Source: Nonomuraea candida (lineage in GTDB: Bacteria > Actinomycetota > Actinomycetes > Streptosporangiales > Streptosporangiaceae). From it: a stretch of 64,000 nt of DNA. Below, in pieces: positions 1-8,775 of this stretch (positions within the stretch are counted from its first letter, which is position 1; each line of letters opens with the position of its first letter). The notes beneath the pieces were generated by a model. The model was not told the origin of the DNA, made no database searches, and saw only the letters and a list, made by a program, of their open reading frames with translations. The stretch covers positions 62,001-126,000 of the forward strand of contig NZ_KL647033.1 of assembly GCF_000725485.1 (NCBI RefSeq), in the 5' to 3' direction. Made by a program: the position numbers and the translations under genes.

Positions 1-396
1 CCGGTTGTAGGGCAGGATGCCGATCCCGCCCGCCAGCCACGCCGGGGCGGGCACCTGCACGTTGGGCGCGCCGAACAGGTCGCGGGCGAGCTGCTGCAGC
101 ACCAGGCTGACGCCCCAGGCGAGCAGCAGCGTGTCCAGCGGCCGGGCGTACAGGTGCCGGATCGCGGCCCGCTCCAGCACCAGCCCCATGAGCCCGGCGA
201 CCAGGAACGCCGCCGGCAGCGCCAGGAGCAGGTCCCCGATCAGGTACGCGGTGTAGGCCCCGGCCATGATGAACGACCCGTGCGCCATGTTGATCACACC
301 CATCTGCCCGAACGTGAACGTCAGGCCGAGCGCGATCAGCAGCAGCACCGCCCCGATCGACAGCCCGATGGGGAGCTGGTTGACGAAGGCCGGCAT
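1..396 (-). CDS. urtB: Urea ABC transporter permease UrtB, N-terminal part (cut by window edge)
   Basis: The first 132 codons of a LivH/UrtB-type membrane permease that would move urea (or short amides) across the cytoplasmic membrane. The translation begins [12 protein letters not shown] and has a hydrophobic helix followed by the family stretch GVINMAHGSFIMAGAYTAYL. The rest lies outside the window. Its ATG shares one base with the TGA stop of the upstream substrate-binding protein gene, so the two are translationally coupled. The urease operon is divergent on the other side, which supports urea rather than branched-chain amino acids as substrate. The family match is clear; the substrate is inferred from context. 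Confidence 0.85.
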   Translation of the reverse strand, partial: MPAFVNQLPIGLSIGAVLLLIALGLTFTFGQMGVINMAHGSFIMAGAYTAYLIGDLLLALPAAFLVAGLMGLVLERAAIRHLYARPLDTLLLAWGVSLVLQQLARDLFGAPNVQVPAPAWLAGGIGILPYNR

Positions 397-1604
397 CACT
401 TCGCCCCCGCCAGGCCGGCCGCCCACGGGTAACCCTTGAGGTACGGGTCCGGCTTGATCGGCTCGCCCGAGTCCCACACCTGCTTGATCAGCCCGTCCGG
501 CTGGATGACGCCGATGCGGGCGGTCTTGTACAGGTGCTGGTTCTCGCCGTCGATGGTGACCAGGCCCTCGGGGCGTTCGAGCGCGATGCCCGGCGCGGCC
601 TTCCTGACCGCCTCGACCTCGGTCGTGCCCGCCTTCCTGACCGCCTCGGCCCACAGGTACACGGCGTTGTAGCCGGCCTCCATGGGGTCGGAGGTGACCT
701 TGTCCTGGCCGTACTTGGCCTTGTACGCCTGCACGAACGCCTCGTTGGCCGGCGTCTCGGTGGTCTGGTAGTAGTTCCACGCGACCGGATGGCCGGCGAT
801 GTTGTCCACGCCGATGCCGGTGACCTCCTCCTCGGCGATGCTCACCGACAGCACCGGCATGCTCTCGGCGGTGGCGCCGGCGCTCTTGAGCTGCTTGAAG
901 AAGGCCACGTTGCTGTCGCCGTTGAGCGTGTTGAACACCGCGTCCGGCCTGGCCTGGGTGACCTTGTTGACCAGGGTGGAGTATTCGGTGTGGCCCAGCG
1001 GGGTGTACTCCTCGCCGAGGATCTCCATGCCGTTCGCGGCCGCGTACGCCTTGATGATCTTGTTGGCGGTCCTCGGGAAGACGTAGTCGCTGCCCACCAG
1101 GAACAGGCGCTTCTTGCCCTGCTCCCGCAGGTAGTCGAGGCCGGGGATGATCTGCTGGTTGGTGGTGGCGCCGGTGTAGAAGATGTACGGCGAGCTCTCC
1201 AGCCCTTCGTACTGCACCGGATACCACAACAGCGCCTTGTGGCGTTCGAAGACCGGCAGCATCGCCTTCCTGCTGGCCGAGGTCCAGCCGCCGAAGACGG
1301 CGGCCACCTTGTCCTGCCTGATCAGCTTGGTGGCCTTCTCGGCGAACGTGGGCCAGTCGGAGGCGCCGTCCTCCACGACGGGCACCAGCTTCTTGCCGAG
1401 CACGCCGCCGGCCTTGTTGATCTCGTCGATGGCGAGCAGTTCGGCGTCGCGCACGGTGACCTCGCTGATGGCCATCGTGCCGCTGAGCGAGTGCAGGAGG
1501 CCGACCTTGATCTCGTTCGACTGGGCGGCGGATTCGGCGTCGGTTCCGCAGGCCGTCAGGGCCAGGAGGAGCATCGCGGAAACAAGCGGACGGGGGATGC
1601 GCAC
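396..1604 (-). CDS. urtA: Urea ABC transporter substrate-binding lipoprotein UrtA
   Basis: Extracellular periplasmic-binding-protein-like lipoprotein, about 402 residues, of the UrtA/amide-binding group. The start chosen is GTG at 1604, which has a purine-rich GGAAAGGA sequence just upstream and gives a short signal peptide ending in the lipobox LTAC (Cys about residue 19). The open frame runs further upstream to 1703 but that extension carries no signal features. Family signatures include [16 protein letters not shown], a GGVLGKK loop, and the C-terminal tail [10 protein letters not shown]. It delivers substrate to the permease encoded by the overlapping next gene. Facing the urease genes, it most likely captures urea for hydrolysis as a nitrogen source. 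Nitrogen control is plausible but I see no recognisable GlnR box. Confidence 0.9.
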   Translation of the reverse strand: MRIPRPLVSAMLLLALTACGTDAESAAQSNEIKVGLLHSLSGTMAISEVTVRDAELLAIDEINKAGGVLGKKLVPVVEDGASDWPTFAEKATKLIRQDKVAAVFGGWTSASRKAMLPVFERHKALLWYPVQYEGLESSPYIFYTGATTNQQIIPGLDYLREQGKKRLFLVGSDYVFPRTANKIIKAYAAANGMEILGEEYTPLGHTEYSTLVNKVTQARPDAVFNTLNGDSNVAFFKQLKSAGATAESMPVLSVSIAEEEVTGIGVDNIAGHPVAWNYYQTTETPANEAFVQAYKAKYGQDKVTSDPMEAGYNAVYLWAEAVRKAGTTEVEAVRKAAPGIALERPEGLVTIDGENQHLYKTARIGVIQPDGLIKQVWDSGEPIKPDPYLKGYPWAAGLAGAK

Positions 1605-1781
1605 AGGAGTTCCTTTCCTGCCGACCGGTTCTGCGAGAAAGGTGACTCCGTGACATTTCGCCGGAAGATCCCGGGTGTTAATTGGCCATTGCCGAACGCG
1701 CACGTGTTCACCGAGCGTTCATCGGCACGGCGCGAAACTCATCCGACATGTCATGGCAACAGCTCCGAAACGGCCGGTTTC

Positions 1782-1787
1782 TAGGGT
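1782..1787 (+). promoter_or_regulatory. -10 box for ureA, probable leaderless transcript
   Basis: TAGGGT lies exactly 6 nt before the ureA ATG and there is no Shine-Dalgarno sequence in between. This spacing puts the transcription start at or next to the A of the ATG. No good -35 hexamer is visible. The assignment rests on spacing alone, but the same arrangement recurs at many genes here. Confidence 0.5.
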
Positions 1788-1793
1788 CCGGCC

Positions 1794-2096
1794 ATGCGGC
1801 TTACCTCACACGAGCAGGAGCGGCTGCTCATCCACGTCGCCGCCGGGGTGGCGCGCGAGCGGCGGGCCAGGGGCCTGCGGCTCAACCACCCCGAGGCTAC
1901 CGCCATCATCGCCTCGTTCCTCATGGAGGGCGCCAGGGACGGGCGCAGCGTGGCCGACCTGATGGAGGCCGGACGGTCGGTGCTCGGCCGGGCCGACGTC
2001 ATGGAGGGCGTGCCGGAACTGCTGGAGAGCGTGCAGATCGAGGCCACGTTCCCCGACGGCACGAAACTGGTCACCGTCCACCGGCCGATCCCGTGA
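1794..2096 (+). CDS. ureA: Urease subunit gamma
   Basis: 100-residue urease gamma subunit, full length. It opens [20 protein letters not shown] and contains the family stretch [21 protein letters not shown]. It assembles with UreB and UreC into the nickel urease that hydrolyses urea to ammonia and carbamate. It is first in the operon ureABCFGD. Its TGA stop overlaps the GTG start of ureB by three bases. The gene is divergent from the urea transporter genes, with a 189-bp region between them for both promoters. Confidence 0.97.
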   Translation: MRLTSHEQERLLIHVAAGVARERRARGLRLNHPEATAIIASFLMEGARDGRSVADLMEAGRSVLGRADVMEGVPELLESVQIEATFPDGTKLVTVHRPIP

Positions 2097-2404
2097 TCCC
2101 CGGCGAGTACGTCCACCCCGAGGGGACGATCACGCTCAACCCCGGGCGCGAGCGGGTCACCGTGCGCGTGGTCAACACCGCCGACCGGCCCGTGCAGGTG
2201 GGCTCCCACTACCACTTCGCCGCCGCCAACCCGGGGCTGGACTTCGACCGGGAGGCGGCCTGGGGAATGCGGCTCGACGTGCCCGCCGGGACCGCCGTCA
2301 GGTTCGAGCCCGGCGTCGAGCGCGACGTGACGCTGGTGCCGCTGGCCGGCGCCCGCGTGGTGCCCGGCCTGCGGCCGGAGTGGGCGGGGCCGCTGGATGG
2401 CTGA
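2093..2404 (+). CDS. ureB: Urease subunit beta
   Basis: 103-residue urease beta subunit starting at GTG, which overlaps the ureA stop in a GTGA junction. It begins [19 protein letters not shown] and has the family motif [19 protein letters not shown], followed by the conserved [16 protein letters not shown]. Length is normal for a separate beta subunit. It overlaps ureC by 8 bases (ATGGCTGA). Structural subunit of the trimeric-of-trimers enzyme; not itself catalytic. Confidence 0.97.
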   Translation: MIPGEYVHPEGTITLNPGRERVTVRVVNTADRPVQVGSHYHFAAANPGLDFDREAAWGMRLDVPAGTAVRFEPGVERDVTLVPLAGARVVPGLRPEWAGPLDG

Positions 2405-4106
2405 GATCTCCCGCGCCCGCTACGCCGCCCTGTACGGCCCCACCACCGGCGACCGGATCCGCCTGGCCGACACCGACCTGTTCGTGGAGGTCACCGAGGA
2501 CCTGTCCATGGGCCCGGCCGGCCCCGGCGACGAGGCCGTCTTCGGCGGCGGCAAGGTCATCCGCGAGTCCATGGGCCAGGCCAGGACCACCCGCGCGCAG
2601 GGCGCCGCCGACCTGGTCATCACCGGCGCGGTGATCCTCGACCACTGGGGCGTGGTCAAGGCCGACGTCGGCCTGCGCGACGGCCGCATCGACGCCATCG
2701 GCAAGGCCGGCAACCCCGACACCATGGACGGCGTGGACATCGTCATCGGCCCGTCCACGGAGATCCTCGCCGGCAACGGCAAGATCCTCACCGCCGGGGC
2801 CGTCGACTCGCACGTCCACCTCATCTGCCCGCAACTCCTCGACGAGGCCATCGCCTCCGGCGTCACCACGATCGTCGGCGGCGGCACCGGCCCGGTCGAG
2901 GGCACCAAGGCCACGACCGTCACGGGCACCTGGTACCTGAGCCGCATGCTGGAGTCGCTCGACGCCTACCCCCTGAACGTCGCGCTGCTCGGCAAGGGCA
3001 ACACCGTCTCGGCCGAGGGCCTGCTCGAACAGCTGCGCGCCGGCGCCTCGGGCTTCAAGCTGCACGAGGACTGGGGCACCACGCCCGCCGCCATCGACGC
3101 CTGCCTGACCGTGGCCGACGCCACCGGCGTGCAGGTCACCATCCACACCGACACGCTCAACGAGGCCGGCTTCGTCGAGTCGACGCTCAAGGCGATCGGC
3201 GACCGGATGATCCACGCGTACCACACCGAGGGGGCCGGGGGCGGGCACGCGCCCGACATCATCCGCGTCGCCTCCTACCCCAACGTGCTGCCCTCCTCCA
3301 CCAACCCCACCCGGCCGCACACCGTCAACACGCTCGACGAGCACCTCGACATGCTGATGGTCTGCCACCACCTCAACCCGTCGATCCCCGAGGACCTGGC
3401 CTTCGCCGAGTCGCGCATCCGGCCGACGACGATGGCCGCCGAGGACGTGCTGCACGACCTGGGCGCGATCTCGATGATCGGCTCCGACTCGCAGGCGATG
3501 GGCCGGATCGGCGAGACGATCATCCGTACGTGGCAGACGGCGCACGTCATGAAGGGCCGCCGCGGCCCGCTGGGCGAGGGCCCGGCCGACAACCTGCGCG
3601 CCCGCCGGTACATCGCCAAGTACACGATCTGCCCCGCCGTCGCCCACGGCCTGGACGCCGAGGTCGGCTCCGTCGAGCGCGGCAAGCTCGCCGACCTCGT
3701 CCTGTGGGACCCGGCCTTCTTCGGGGTCAAGCCCGACCTCGTGCTCAAGGGCGGCGTGGTGGCCTGGGCGCAGATGGGCGACGCCAACGCCTCCATCCCG
3801 ACGCCGCAGCCGGTGCTGCCCCGCCCGATGTTCGGCGCCTCGCCGGTCACCGCCGCCGCCACGTCCCTCCACTTCGTCTCTCCCCTCGCGCTGGAGTCGG
3901 GGCTGGCGGACACCCTGGCGGTACGGCGGCGGCTGGCGCCCGTGGCGGACGTCCGCCGTCGCGGCAAGTCGGACATGCCCCTCAACGACGCGCTGCCCCG
4001 GATCGAGGTCGCGCCCGACACCTTCGAGGTCCGCGTCGACGGGGACCTCATCGAGCCCGCCCCCGCCGTCACCCTGCCCATGGCCCAGCGGTACTTCCTG
4101 TTCTGA
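2397..4106 (+). CDS. ureC: Urease subunit alpha (catalytic)
   Basis: 569-residue catalytic subunit of urease, full length, amidohydrolase fold. The nickel ligands and catalytic residues known from the family are all present: His139/His141 in [10 protein letters not shown], the carbamylated lysine Lys221 in GFKLHEDWG, His250 and His276, the mobile-flap histidine His324 in MVCHHLNPS, and Asp364 in GSDSQAMGR. An active enzyme is therefore expected once UreDFG load nickel. It overlaps ureB by 8 bp, and its TGA shares one base with the ureF ATG, so the operon is tightly coupled. Confidence 0.98.
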   Translation: MAEISRARYAALYGPTTGDRIRLADTDLFVEVTEDLSMGPAGPGDEAVFGGGKVIRESMGQARTTRAQGAADLVITGAVILDHWGVVKADVGLRDGRIDAIGKAGNPDTMDGVDIVIGPSTEILAGNGKILTAGAVDSHVHLICPQLLDEAIASGVTTIVGGGTGPVEGTKATTVTGTWYLSRMLESLDAYPLNVALLGKGNTVSAEGLLEQLRAGASGFKLHEDWGTTPAAIDACLTVADATGVQVTIHTDTLNEAGFVESTLKAIGDRMIHAYHTEGAGGGHAPDIIRVASYPNVLPSSTNPTRPHTVNTLDEHLDMLMVCHHLNPSIPEDLAFAESRIRPTTMAAEDVLHDLGAISMIGSDSQAMGRIGETIIRTWQTAHVMKGRRGPLGEGPADNLRARRYIAKYTICPAVAHGLDAEVGSVERGKLADLVLWDPAFFGVKPDLVLKGGVVAWAQMGDANASIPTPQPVLPRPMFGASPVTAAATSLHFVSPLALESGLADTLAVRRRLAPVADVRRRGKSDMPLNDALPRIEVAPDTFEVRVDGDLIEPAPAVTLPMAQRYFLF

Positions 4107-4876
4107 TGCACCCGTCCCTGCTGCTCCTCACCGACTCCCGCCTCCCGGCCGGCGGCCACGCCCACTCGGGCGGCGTGGAACGCGCCGTCACCACGGGGGC
4201 GGTGCACGACGTGCCCTCGCTGGCGTCCTTCCTCCGGGGCCGCCTGCACACGGCCGGCGCCCTGGCCGCCGCCCTGACGGCCGCCGCCTGCGCGCAGGCC
4301 CCGCGCGCCGGACGGGACGCGTGGCAGGCGCTGGACGCCGAAGTGGACGCCAGGACGGCCGCGCCCGCCCAGCGGGACGCCTCGCGTACCCAGGGCAGGC
4401 TGCTGCTCAGGGTCGCCCGCCGGATCTGGCCGGCGGCGCTCCTGGACGACCTGGCCGCCGCCGTCGCCAGCCCGCACCACCCGATCGCCCTCGGGGCCGC
4501 CGCGCACGTCGCGGGCGCCACCCCGGAGGAGGCGGCGCTGGCGGCGGCCTACCACTCCGTCACCGGCCCCGCCACGGCCGCCGTCCGCCTCCTGGGCCTC
4601 GACCCGGTGGCCGTGCACGCCCTGCTGGCCGACCTCACCCCCGACCTCACCGCCGTCACCACAGTGACCGCCACCGACACCTTTGGCACCGCCGCCACCT
4701 CCGGCACCGCCGCCACCTGCGGCGCCGCCACCTGCGGCACCGCCCCGGACTGCCCGGCGGGCAGCCCGGCCCCCGCCCTCCAGGGCTGGGCGGCGCTGCC
4801 CGCGCACTCGGCTCCGGCCCTGGACCTCCTCGCCGAGCAGCACGCGCAGGCCGAGGTCCGGCTCTTCATCTCCTGA
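4106..4876 (+). CDS. ureF: Urease accessory protein UreF
   Basis: 256-residue UreF, the accessory protein that works with UreD and UreG in nickel loading of the urease apoenzyme. It starts [23 protein letters not shown], where the family has the DsxlPtGgfahS pattern, and keeps the helical core with HHPIALGA and [15 protein letters not shown]. Between this core and the C-terminal block ([22 protein letters not shown]) sits a Thr/Ala/Cys-rich low-complexity insert around residues 186-220. It is encoded by near-identical 15-18 bp repeats at 4685-4746. The insert is probably a slippage expansion in a loop. The start ATG overlaps the ureC stop. Confidence 0.93.
   Translation: MHPSLLLLTDSRLPAGGHAHSGGVERAVTTGAVHDVPSLASFLRGRLHTAGALAAALTAAACAQAPRAGRDAWQALDAEVDARTAAPAQRDASRTQGRLLLRVARRIWPAALLDDLAAAVASPHHPIALGAAAHVAGATPEEAALAAAYHSVTGPATAAVRLLGLDPVAVHALLADLTPDLTAVTTVTATDTFGTAATSGTAATCGAATCGTAPDCPAGSPAPALQGWAALPAHSAPALDLLAEQHAQAEVRLFIS
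4685..4746 (+). repeat. Short tandem repeats inside ureF
   Basis: Three near-identical units of 18, 18 and 15 bp, plus a partial fourth, of the type GGCACCGCCGCCACCTSC. They encode repeated GTAAT(S/C) residues. They stay in frame and expand a loop of UreF rather than disrupt it. Confidence 0.75.
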
Positions 4877-4892
4877 CAGGAAGGACTCCCGC

Positions 4893-5567
4893 ATGGGCGC
4901 CAACCACGACGACCACCACCACGCCCCCGACGGCCGCGGCCGGGCGCTGCGCCTCGGCGTGGGCGGCCCGGTGGGCAGCGGCAAGACGGCCCTGGTGGCG
5001 GCCCTGTGCCGCACCCTGGGCCCGTCGCTCTCGCTGGGCGTGGTGACCAACGACATCTACACCACCGAGGACGCCGACTTCCTGCGCCGGGCGGGCGTGC
5101 TCGACCAGGAGCGGATCCTGGCCGTGGAGACCGGCTGCTGCCCGCACACCGCCATCCGCGACGACATCGCCGCCAACCTCGACGCCGTGGAGACCCTGGA
5201 GCACCGGTTCGGCCCCCTGGACCTGGTGATCGTCGAGAGCGGCGGCGACAACCTGACGGCCACGTTCAGCCGGGGGCTGGCCGACCGGCAGATCTTCGTG
5301 CTGGACGTGTCGGGCGGCGACAAGGTGCCGCGCAAGGGCGGCCCGGGCGTCACGACGGCGGACCTGCTGGTGGTCAACAAGACCGACCTGGCGCCGATGG
5401 TGGGCGCGGACCTGGGGGTGATGGCGCGCGACGCGGCGGCCGTACGCGGAGACCGGCCGGTCCTGTTCACCTCGATCCGCCAGGAGCCCACCGCGGCCAC
5501 GGTCGCCGCCTGGGTCACCGAACAGGTCCGCGCCTGGCCCCACACCCACGCCTCCCCCGTCGCGTGA
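4893..5567 (+). CDS. ureG: Urease accessory GTPase UreG
   Basis: 224-residue SIMIBI-class GTPase that drives nickel delivery to urease. Visible motifs are the P-loop GPVGSGKT (residues 25-32), [12 protein letters not shown], the nickel-binding CPH motif (Cys83-Pro-His85, within [13 protein letters not shown]), VESGGDNL, and NKTD for guanine recognition. The N-terminus carries a short His-rich stretch (HDDHHHAPD) that may bind metal. The ATG at 4893 is preceded by AGGAAGGA. It follows ureF after 16 nt and overlaps ureD in a GTGA junction. Confidence 0.97.
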   Translation: MGANHDDHHHAPDGRGRALRLGVGGPVGSGKTALVAALCRTLGPSLSLGVVTNDIYTTEDADFLRRAGVLDQERILAVETGCCPHTAIRDDIAANLDAVETLEHRFGPLDLVIVESGGDNLTATFSRGLADRQIFVLDVSGGDKVPRKGGPGVTTADLLVVNKTDLAPMVGADLGVMARDAAAVRGDRPVLFTSIRQEPTAATVAAWVTEQVRAWPHTHASPVA

Positions 5568-6388
5568 CACCCCACCGGCCTCCTCACGCGGGCGGCGGGA
5601 TACGAGCCGCGGCCGCCGTGACGACCGCGCGGGCCGCGTCCCCGACCGCGGGCGGCGGGATACGGGCCGAGGCCGCCGTGGCGACCGCGCGGGCCGCGGA
5701 CGGCCGTACGGTGGTGAGCCGGCTGGCCTCCGCGCCCCCGCTGACGCTGCGCCAGACGGGCCCGCACACCGTCCACCTCGTCTCCACCGCGGCGGGCCCG
5801 CTCGGCGGCGACCGCCTGGCCCTGGACCTGGACGTCGCCCCGCACACCACGCTGGAGCTGGCCTCGGTCGCGGCCACCCTGGTCCTGCCCGGCACGGGCC
5901 GGTCCGAGCTGCTGGTCACCGCCCGGGTGGGCGCGGGCGCCACGCTGCGCTTCGCGCCGGAGCCCACGGTGCTGGCCGCCGGCTGCGACCACCGCCTCCT
6001 GGTACGCCTCGACCTGGCCGCGGACGCGGACGTGCTGTGGCGCGAGGAGATCGTCTTCGGCCGCCACGGCGAGGCGTCCGGACGCTGCCACGCCCGCTTC
6101 GACGCCACCCGCGACGGCCTGCCGGTGCTGCGGCAGGAGTTCACGGCCGGCGACCCGGACCTCGGCGCCTCCCCGGCCATGTACGGCGGGGCCCGCTGCG
6201 TCGGCACCACCTTCCTGACCACCCCCGCCAAGGAGGCGGCCGTCGCCGAGGGCGTCGCGGTCCTGCCCCTGGCCGCCCCCGGCACCCTGGTCTCGGCGCT
6301 GGCGTCCGACGCGGTCCAGCTCCGCTCCCGCCTGGAATGGGGCGAAACCCTCGCGACAGGCCGGCGACCCGGCAGCGCGGCGCCGTAA
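5564..6388 (+). CDS. ureD: Urease accessory protein UreD (UreH)
   Basis: 274-residue UreD, scaffold of the urease activation complex with UreF and UreG. Family features include the N-terminal [38 protein letters not shown], and [14 protein letters not shown]. The start is GTG overlapping the ureG stop (GTGA). The N-terminal 40 residues are unusual. A stretch [17 protein letters not shown] is followed by a near copy [17 protein letters not shown], encoded by a 60-bp tandem duplication. The second copy joins the normal family N-terminus, so the first copy looks like an added extension. It is the last gene of the operon. Confidence 0.93.
   Translation: MTPHRPPHAGGGIRAAAAVTTARAASPTAGGGIRAEAAVATARAADGRTVVSRLASAPPLTLRQTGPHTVHLVSTAAGPLGGDRLALDLDVAPHTTLELASVAATLVLPGTGRSELLVTARVGAGATLRFAPEPTVLAAGCDHRLLVRLDLAADADVLWREEIVFGRHGEASGRCHARFDATRDGLPVLRQEFTAGDPDLGASPAMYGGARCVGTTFLTTPAKEAAVAEGVAVLPLAAPGTLVSALASDAVQLRSRLEWGETLATGRRPGSAAP
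5588..5697 (+). repeat. 60-bp tandem duplication in the 5' part of ureD
   Basis: Positions 5588-5637 and 5648-5697 are near-identical at an offset of exactly 60 bp (GCGGGCGGCGGGATACG at the head of each). Being a multiple of three it keeps the frame and adds 20 residues to UreD. A few substitutions between the copies show that it is not brand new. Confidence 0.85.
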
Positions 6389-6468
6389 GCTCGCACGTTG
6401 CCGCGGCTTAGGTGACGACTCCGTTGCGTACGGTGGTGGGGCCGCCCCGCCCGGCATACAGTGATCGG

Positions 6469-6939
6469 GTGGCCGACGACCTCATGCCCACGCCCGCCCG
6501 CCCGAGAGCCCGCCGTGGATATGCCCTGGCCGTCGCCGCCGCCGGAGCGCTCCTCGCGGTCTGCGCCGTCCTGCCGTGGGCGGGGCTGCAGGCGACGAGC
6601 AGCCTCATCGGCGGCGGGGTGGCCAGTGACGTGCGCGGCGTGGACGACGTGTTCGGCGTCTACGCGCTGGTGGCCGGGCTGGCGGCGCTGGGCTGCGGCC
6701 TGGCCGGGGCGATGTCGCGTCCCAGGCTCGCCGCGCTGGCCGTGGTGCCGGGCGGCGCGGCGCTGGCGGTGCTGCTGATGTTCGTGACCGAGAGCGGCGG
6801 GATGCGCGACCGGATCTCCGTCGACCTGGGCGACCTGCTGTCGATCGAGCCGGTCATCAGGGCCGGCTGGTTCGCCGCGCTGGCGTGCGCGACGGCGATC
6901 GTCCTGCTGTCGCTGCTGGCGTTGTTCCGCCGCTCCTGA
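6469..6939 (+). CDS. Small membrane protein of unknown function
   Basis: About 156 residues with four predicted membrane segments: ALAVAAAGALLAVCAVLPWA, VYALVAGLAALGCGLAGA, LAALAVVPGGAALAVLLMF and WFAALACATAIVLLSLLAL. A periplasmic loop contains the serine/glycine-rich QATSSLIGGG. I do not recognise a named family. The frame is open from GTG at 6412, but GTG at 6469 is preceded by TACAGT six bases upstream and gives a compact N-terminus (VADDLMPTPARPRARRGY), so a leaderless start at 6469 is preferred. It is convergent with era, and its 3' end is partly duplicated in the intergenic gap. Confidence 0.65.
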   Translation: MADDLMPTPARPRARRGYALAVAAAGALLAVCAVLPWAGLQATSSLIGGGVASDVRGVDDVFGVYALVAGLAALGCGLAGAMSRPRLAALAVVPGGAALAVLLMFVTESGGMRDRISVDLGDLLSIEPVIRAGWFAALACATAIVLLSLLALFRRS

Positions 6940-7042
6940 CCCCCGTCCGCGACCGGGCGCGGGACCGGCGGGATCACCCTGCCGGCGATGTCCCGCCGCT
7001 CCTGACCCCCTCCGCCAGCAGGGCGCGGGGCCGGCGGGATCA
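6927..7042. repeat. 66-bp direct duplication across the 3' ends of two convergent genes
   Basis: CCGCCGCTCCTGACCCC occurs at 6927 and 6993, and a GGGCGCGGG-CCGGCGGGATCA segment occurs at 6955 and 7021, both at an offset of 66 bp. The first copy holds the stop codon of the membrane protein gene. The second holds the stop codon of era (read on the minus strand). The gap between the genes therefore arose by duplication of one gene-end unit. A GC-rich hairpin (CCGGCGGG-ATCA-CCCTGCCGG, 6965-6985) within it could act as a terminator, but it has no U tract. Confidence 0.75.
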
Positions 7043-7969
7043 GTCGTAGAAGCCCAGCCGGCGCAGCTGCTTGGGATCGCGCTGCCAGTCCTTGGCCACG
7101 CTGATCCGCAGGTCGAGATAGACCCGCGTGCCCATCAGCGCCTCGATCTGCTTGCGGGCCTTGGTGCCCACCTCGCGCAGCCGCTCGCCCTTGTGCCCGA
7201 TGACGATCGCCTTCTGCGAGGGCCGCTCGACGAACAGGTGGGCGTAGATGTCGAGCAGGTCGTCGCGCCCCTCCCGGGGCAACATCTCGTCGACGACCAC
7301 GGCGATGGAGTGGGGCAGCTCGTCGCGCACGCCCTCCAGCGCGGCCTCCCGGATCAGCTCGCCCACCAGCACCTGCTCGGGCTCGTCGGTGAGCCGGCCG
7401 TCCTCGTAGAGCGGCGGCGACTCCGGCAGGTGCTCGATCAGCACGTCGGCCAGCGTGTCGAGCCGCTCGCCCGACTGCGCCGACACCGGCACGATCGCCG
7501 CGAACTCCGCCACCTGCGACACCGCCAGCAGCTGCTCGGCGACCTGCTCCTTGGTCGCCAGGTCGCACTTGGTCACCACGGCGATGACCGGCGTCTTCTT
7601 CACCGCGGCCAGCTTGTCGGCGATGAACCGGTCGCCCTTGCCGATGGGCTCGTTGGCCGGGACGCAGAAGCCGATCGCGTCGACCTCGGTCAGCGTGGAC
7701 AGCACCAGGCTGTCGAGCCGCTCGCCGAGCAGCGTGCGCGGCCGGTGCAGGCCGGGGGTGTCGACGATGATGAGCTGGGCGTCGGGCCGGTGCACGATGC
7801 CCCTGATGACGCGCCTGGTCGTCTGCGGCTTGGACGAGGTGATCGCCACCTTCGTGCCGACCAGGGCGTTCATCAACGTGGACTTGCCGACGTTCGGCCT
7901 CCCCACGAAACAGGCGAATCCGGCGCGATGGTTGTCTGGCGAAGTCACCTCTGCATTGTGTCCCATCAT
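7040..7969 (-). CDS. era: GTPase Era, 16S rRNA-binding ribosome assembly factor
   Basis: 309-residue Era. The GTPase domain has GRPNVGKST (about residues 23-31), the switch stretch SKPQTTRR, DTPG, and a G4 motif read as TKCD, followed by SAQSGERL. The C-terminal KH domain contains AIVIGHKGERLREVGTKARKQIE, which binds the 3' end of 16S rRNA. Length is standard. Two adjacent ATG codons (7969, 7966) overlap the stop of the upstream NUDIX gene, so translation is coupled. Role: late maturation of the 30S subunit. Threonine in the G4 motif instead of asparagine is, from memory, common in actinobacterial Era. Confidence 0.97.
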   Translation of the reverse strand: MMGHNAEVTSPDNHRAGFACFVGRPNVGKSTLMNALVGTKVAITSSKPQTTRRVIRGIVHRPDAQLIIVDTPGLHRPRTLLGERLDSLVLSTLTEVDAIGFCVPANEPIGKGDRFIADKLAAVKKTPVIAVVTKCDLATKEQVAEQLLAVSQVAEFAAIVPVSAQSGERLDTLADVLIEHLPESPPLYEDGRLTDEPEQVLVGELIREAALEGVRDELPHSIAVVVDEMLPREGRDDLLDIYAHLFVERPSQKAIVIGHKGERLREVGTKARKQIEALMGTRVYLDLRISVAKDWQRDPKQLRRLGFYD

Positions 7970-8448
7970 CGAGCGTGTTCACGCCACCACGCGAACGCCC
8001 GGGGAGCCACGCCGGGCGTCCAGGCGGTCGTGCTCAGCCCGGCCACCTCATGCTCCGGCACCCAGCGGAAGTCGTTGATCTCCACGCCGTCGGGCTGCGG
8101 CGCGGGCGAGCCGGGCGCGAGCACGCAGGCGTAGGCGGCGATGACGTAGCCGACCTCGTGCCCGTTGGGATAGAGGGTGCGGAACTCGGGCCCGCCGTAC
8201 ACGCCGATCAGGCCCCGCACCTCGATCCGGACGCCGAGCTCCTCCCGCAGCTCCCTGACCACCGCGTCCTGCGGCCGCTCGTCGGGGTCGACGCCCCCGC
8301 CGGGGGCGCCCCAGAGCCCGACGTCGCCGTGCCGGGCCAGCAGCAGCCGGCCGGTGTCGTCGAACACGAACCCGGCCACCGAAGGCAGCATGATCAGGTC
8401 GCCCCCGACCTTCTCCCGGAGCCTCGCCAGGAACGGCGACATCGGCAT
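7966..8448 (-). CDS. NUDIX hydrolase
   Basis: 160-residue NUDIX-fold hydrolase that would cleave a nucleoside diphosphate linked to another moiety. The Nudix box is intact: GGGVDPDERPQDAVVRELREELGV fits the G(x5)E(x7)REUxEExGU pattern. The preceding beta strands read SVAGFVFDDTGRLLLARHG and LWGAPGG. The substrate cannot be told from sequence. It lies between the deaminase-like gene (2 nt gap) and era (4-base overlap), a neighbourhood typical of actinobacteria. Confidence 0.9.
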   Translation of the reverse strand: MPMSPFLARLREKVGGDLIMLPSVAGFVFDDTGRLLLARHGDVGLWGAPGGGVDPDERPQDAVVRELREELGVRIEVRGLIGVYGGPEFRTLYPNGHEVGYVIAAYACVLAPGSPAPQPDGVEINDFRWVPEHEVAGLSTTAWTPGVAPRAFAWWREHAR

Positions 8449-8450
8449 GG

Positions 8451-8762
8451 TCAGCCTCGCAGAGTGCCGTCGGGGCCGGCCACGAGCAGCTTGGCGACGC
8501 CCAGCTCGGCCGCCACGGCCTCGTCGCCGGGGGCGGGATCGCCCTCGCTCACCAGCGCCACGGCCTCCAGGGAGCGCGCGCCGCTGGAGATCGCCATGGC
8601 CACCGCCACCTGCACCGCCGACAGCGTCAGCGCGGACAGGGCCACGTTGGTCGCCGAGTAGGTGCGGCCGGTCTCGTCGCGCACGGCCGCTCCCTCGGCG
8701 GAGCCGTTGCGCGCCCGCGCGGCACGGGCCAGTGTGATGATCTTGCTGTCTTCAGGATTCAC
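8451..8762 (-). CDS. Cytidine deaminase-like protein lacking zinc ligands
   Basis: 103 residues that resemble cytidine deaminase in fold (SKIITLARAARARNGSAEGAAVRDETGRTYSATNVALSALTLSAVQVAVAMAI). The catalytic zinc signature is absent: where active CDA has C-A-E after the N-x-S segment, this protein has SAV, and no downstream C-x-x-C is present. Either it is non-catalytic or it does something other than cytidine deamination. Many actinobacteria carry such a gene upstream of era. The start is GTG at 8762, with TAACCT seven bases upstream (8770-8775), suggesting a leaderless mRNA for the deaminase-like/NUDIX/era operon. Confidence 0.75.
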   Translation of the reverse strand: MNPEDSKIITLARAARARNGSAEGAAVRDETGRTYSATNVALSALTLSAVQVAVAMAISSGARSLEAVALVSEGDPAPGDEAVAAELGVAKLLVAGPDGTLRG

Positions 8763-8769
8763 GCACTAC

Positions 8770-8775
8770 AGGTTA
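8770..8775 (-). promoter_or_regulatory. -10 box for the deaminase-NUDIX-era operon (leaderless)
   Basis: TAACCT on the minus strand is separated from the GTG start at 8762 by 7 nt, with no ribosome binding site, matching the leaderless pattern seen repeatedly in this window. Confidence 0.45.

Noticed and set aside
1605..1703. Upstream extension of urtA to an ATG at 1703
   Set aside because: It would bury the lipoprotein signal peptide 33 residues inside the protein; the GTG at 1604 has a ribosome binding sequence.
7040..7969. Era G4 motif reads TKCD instead of NKxD, considered as a defect
   Set aside because: From memory, threonine at this position is common in actinobacterial Era, and all other GTPase motifs are intact.
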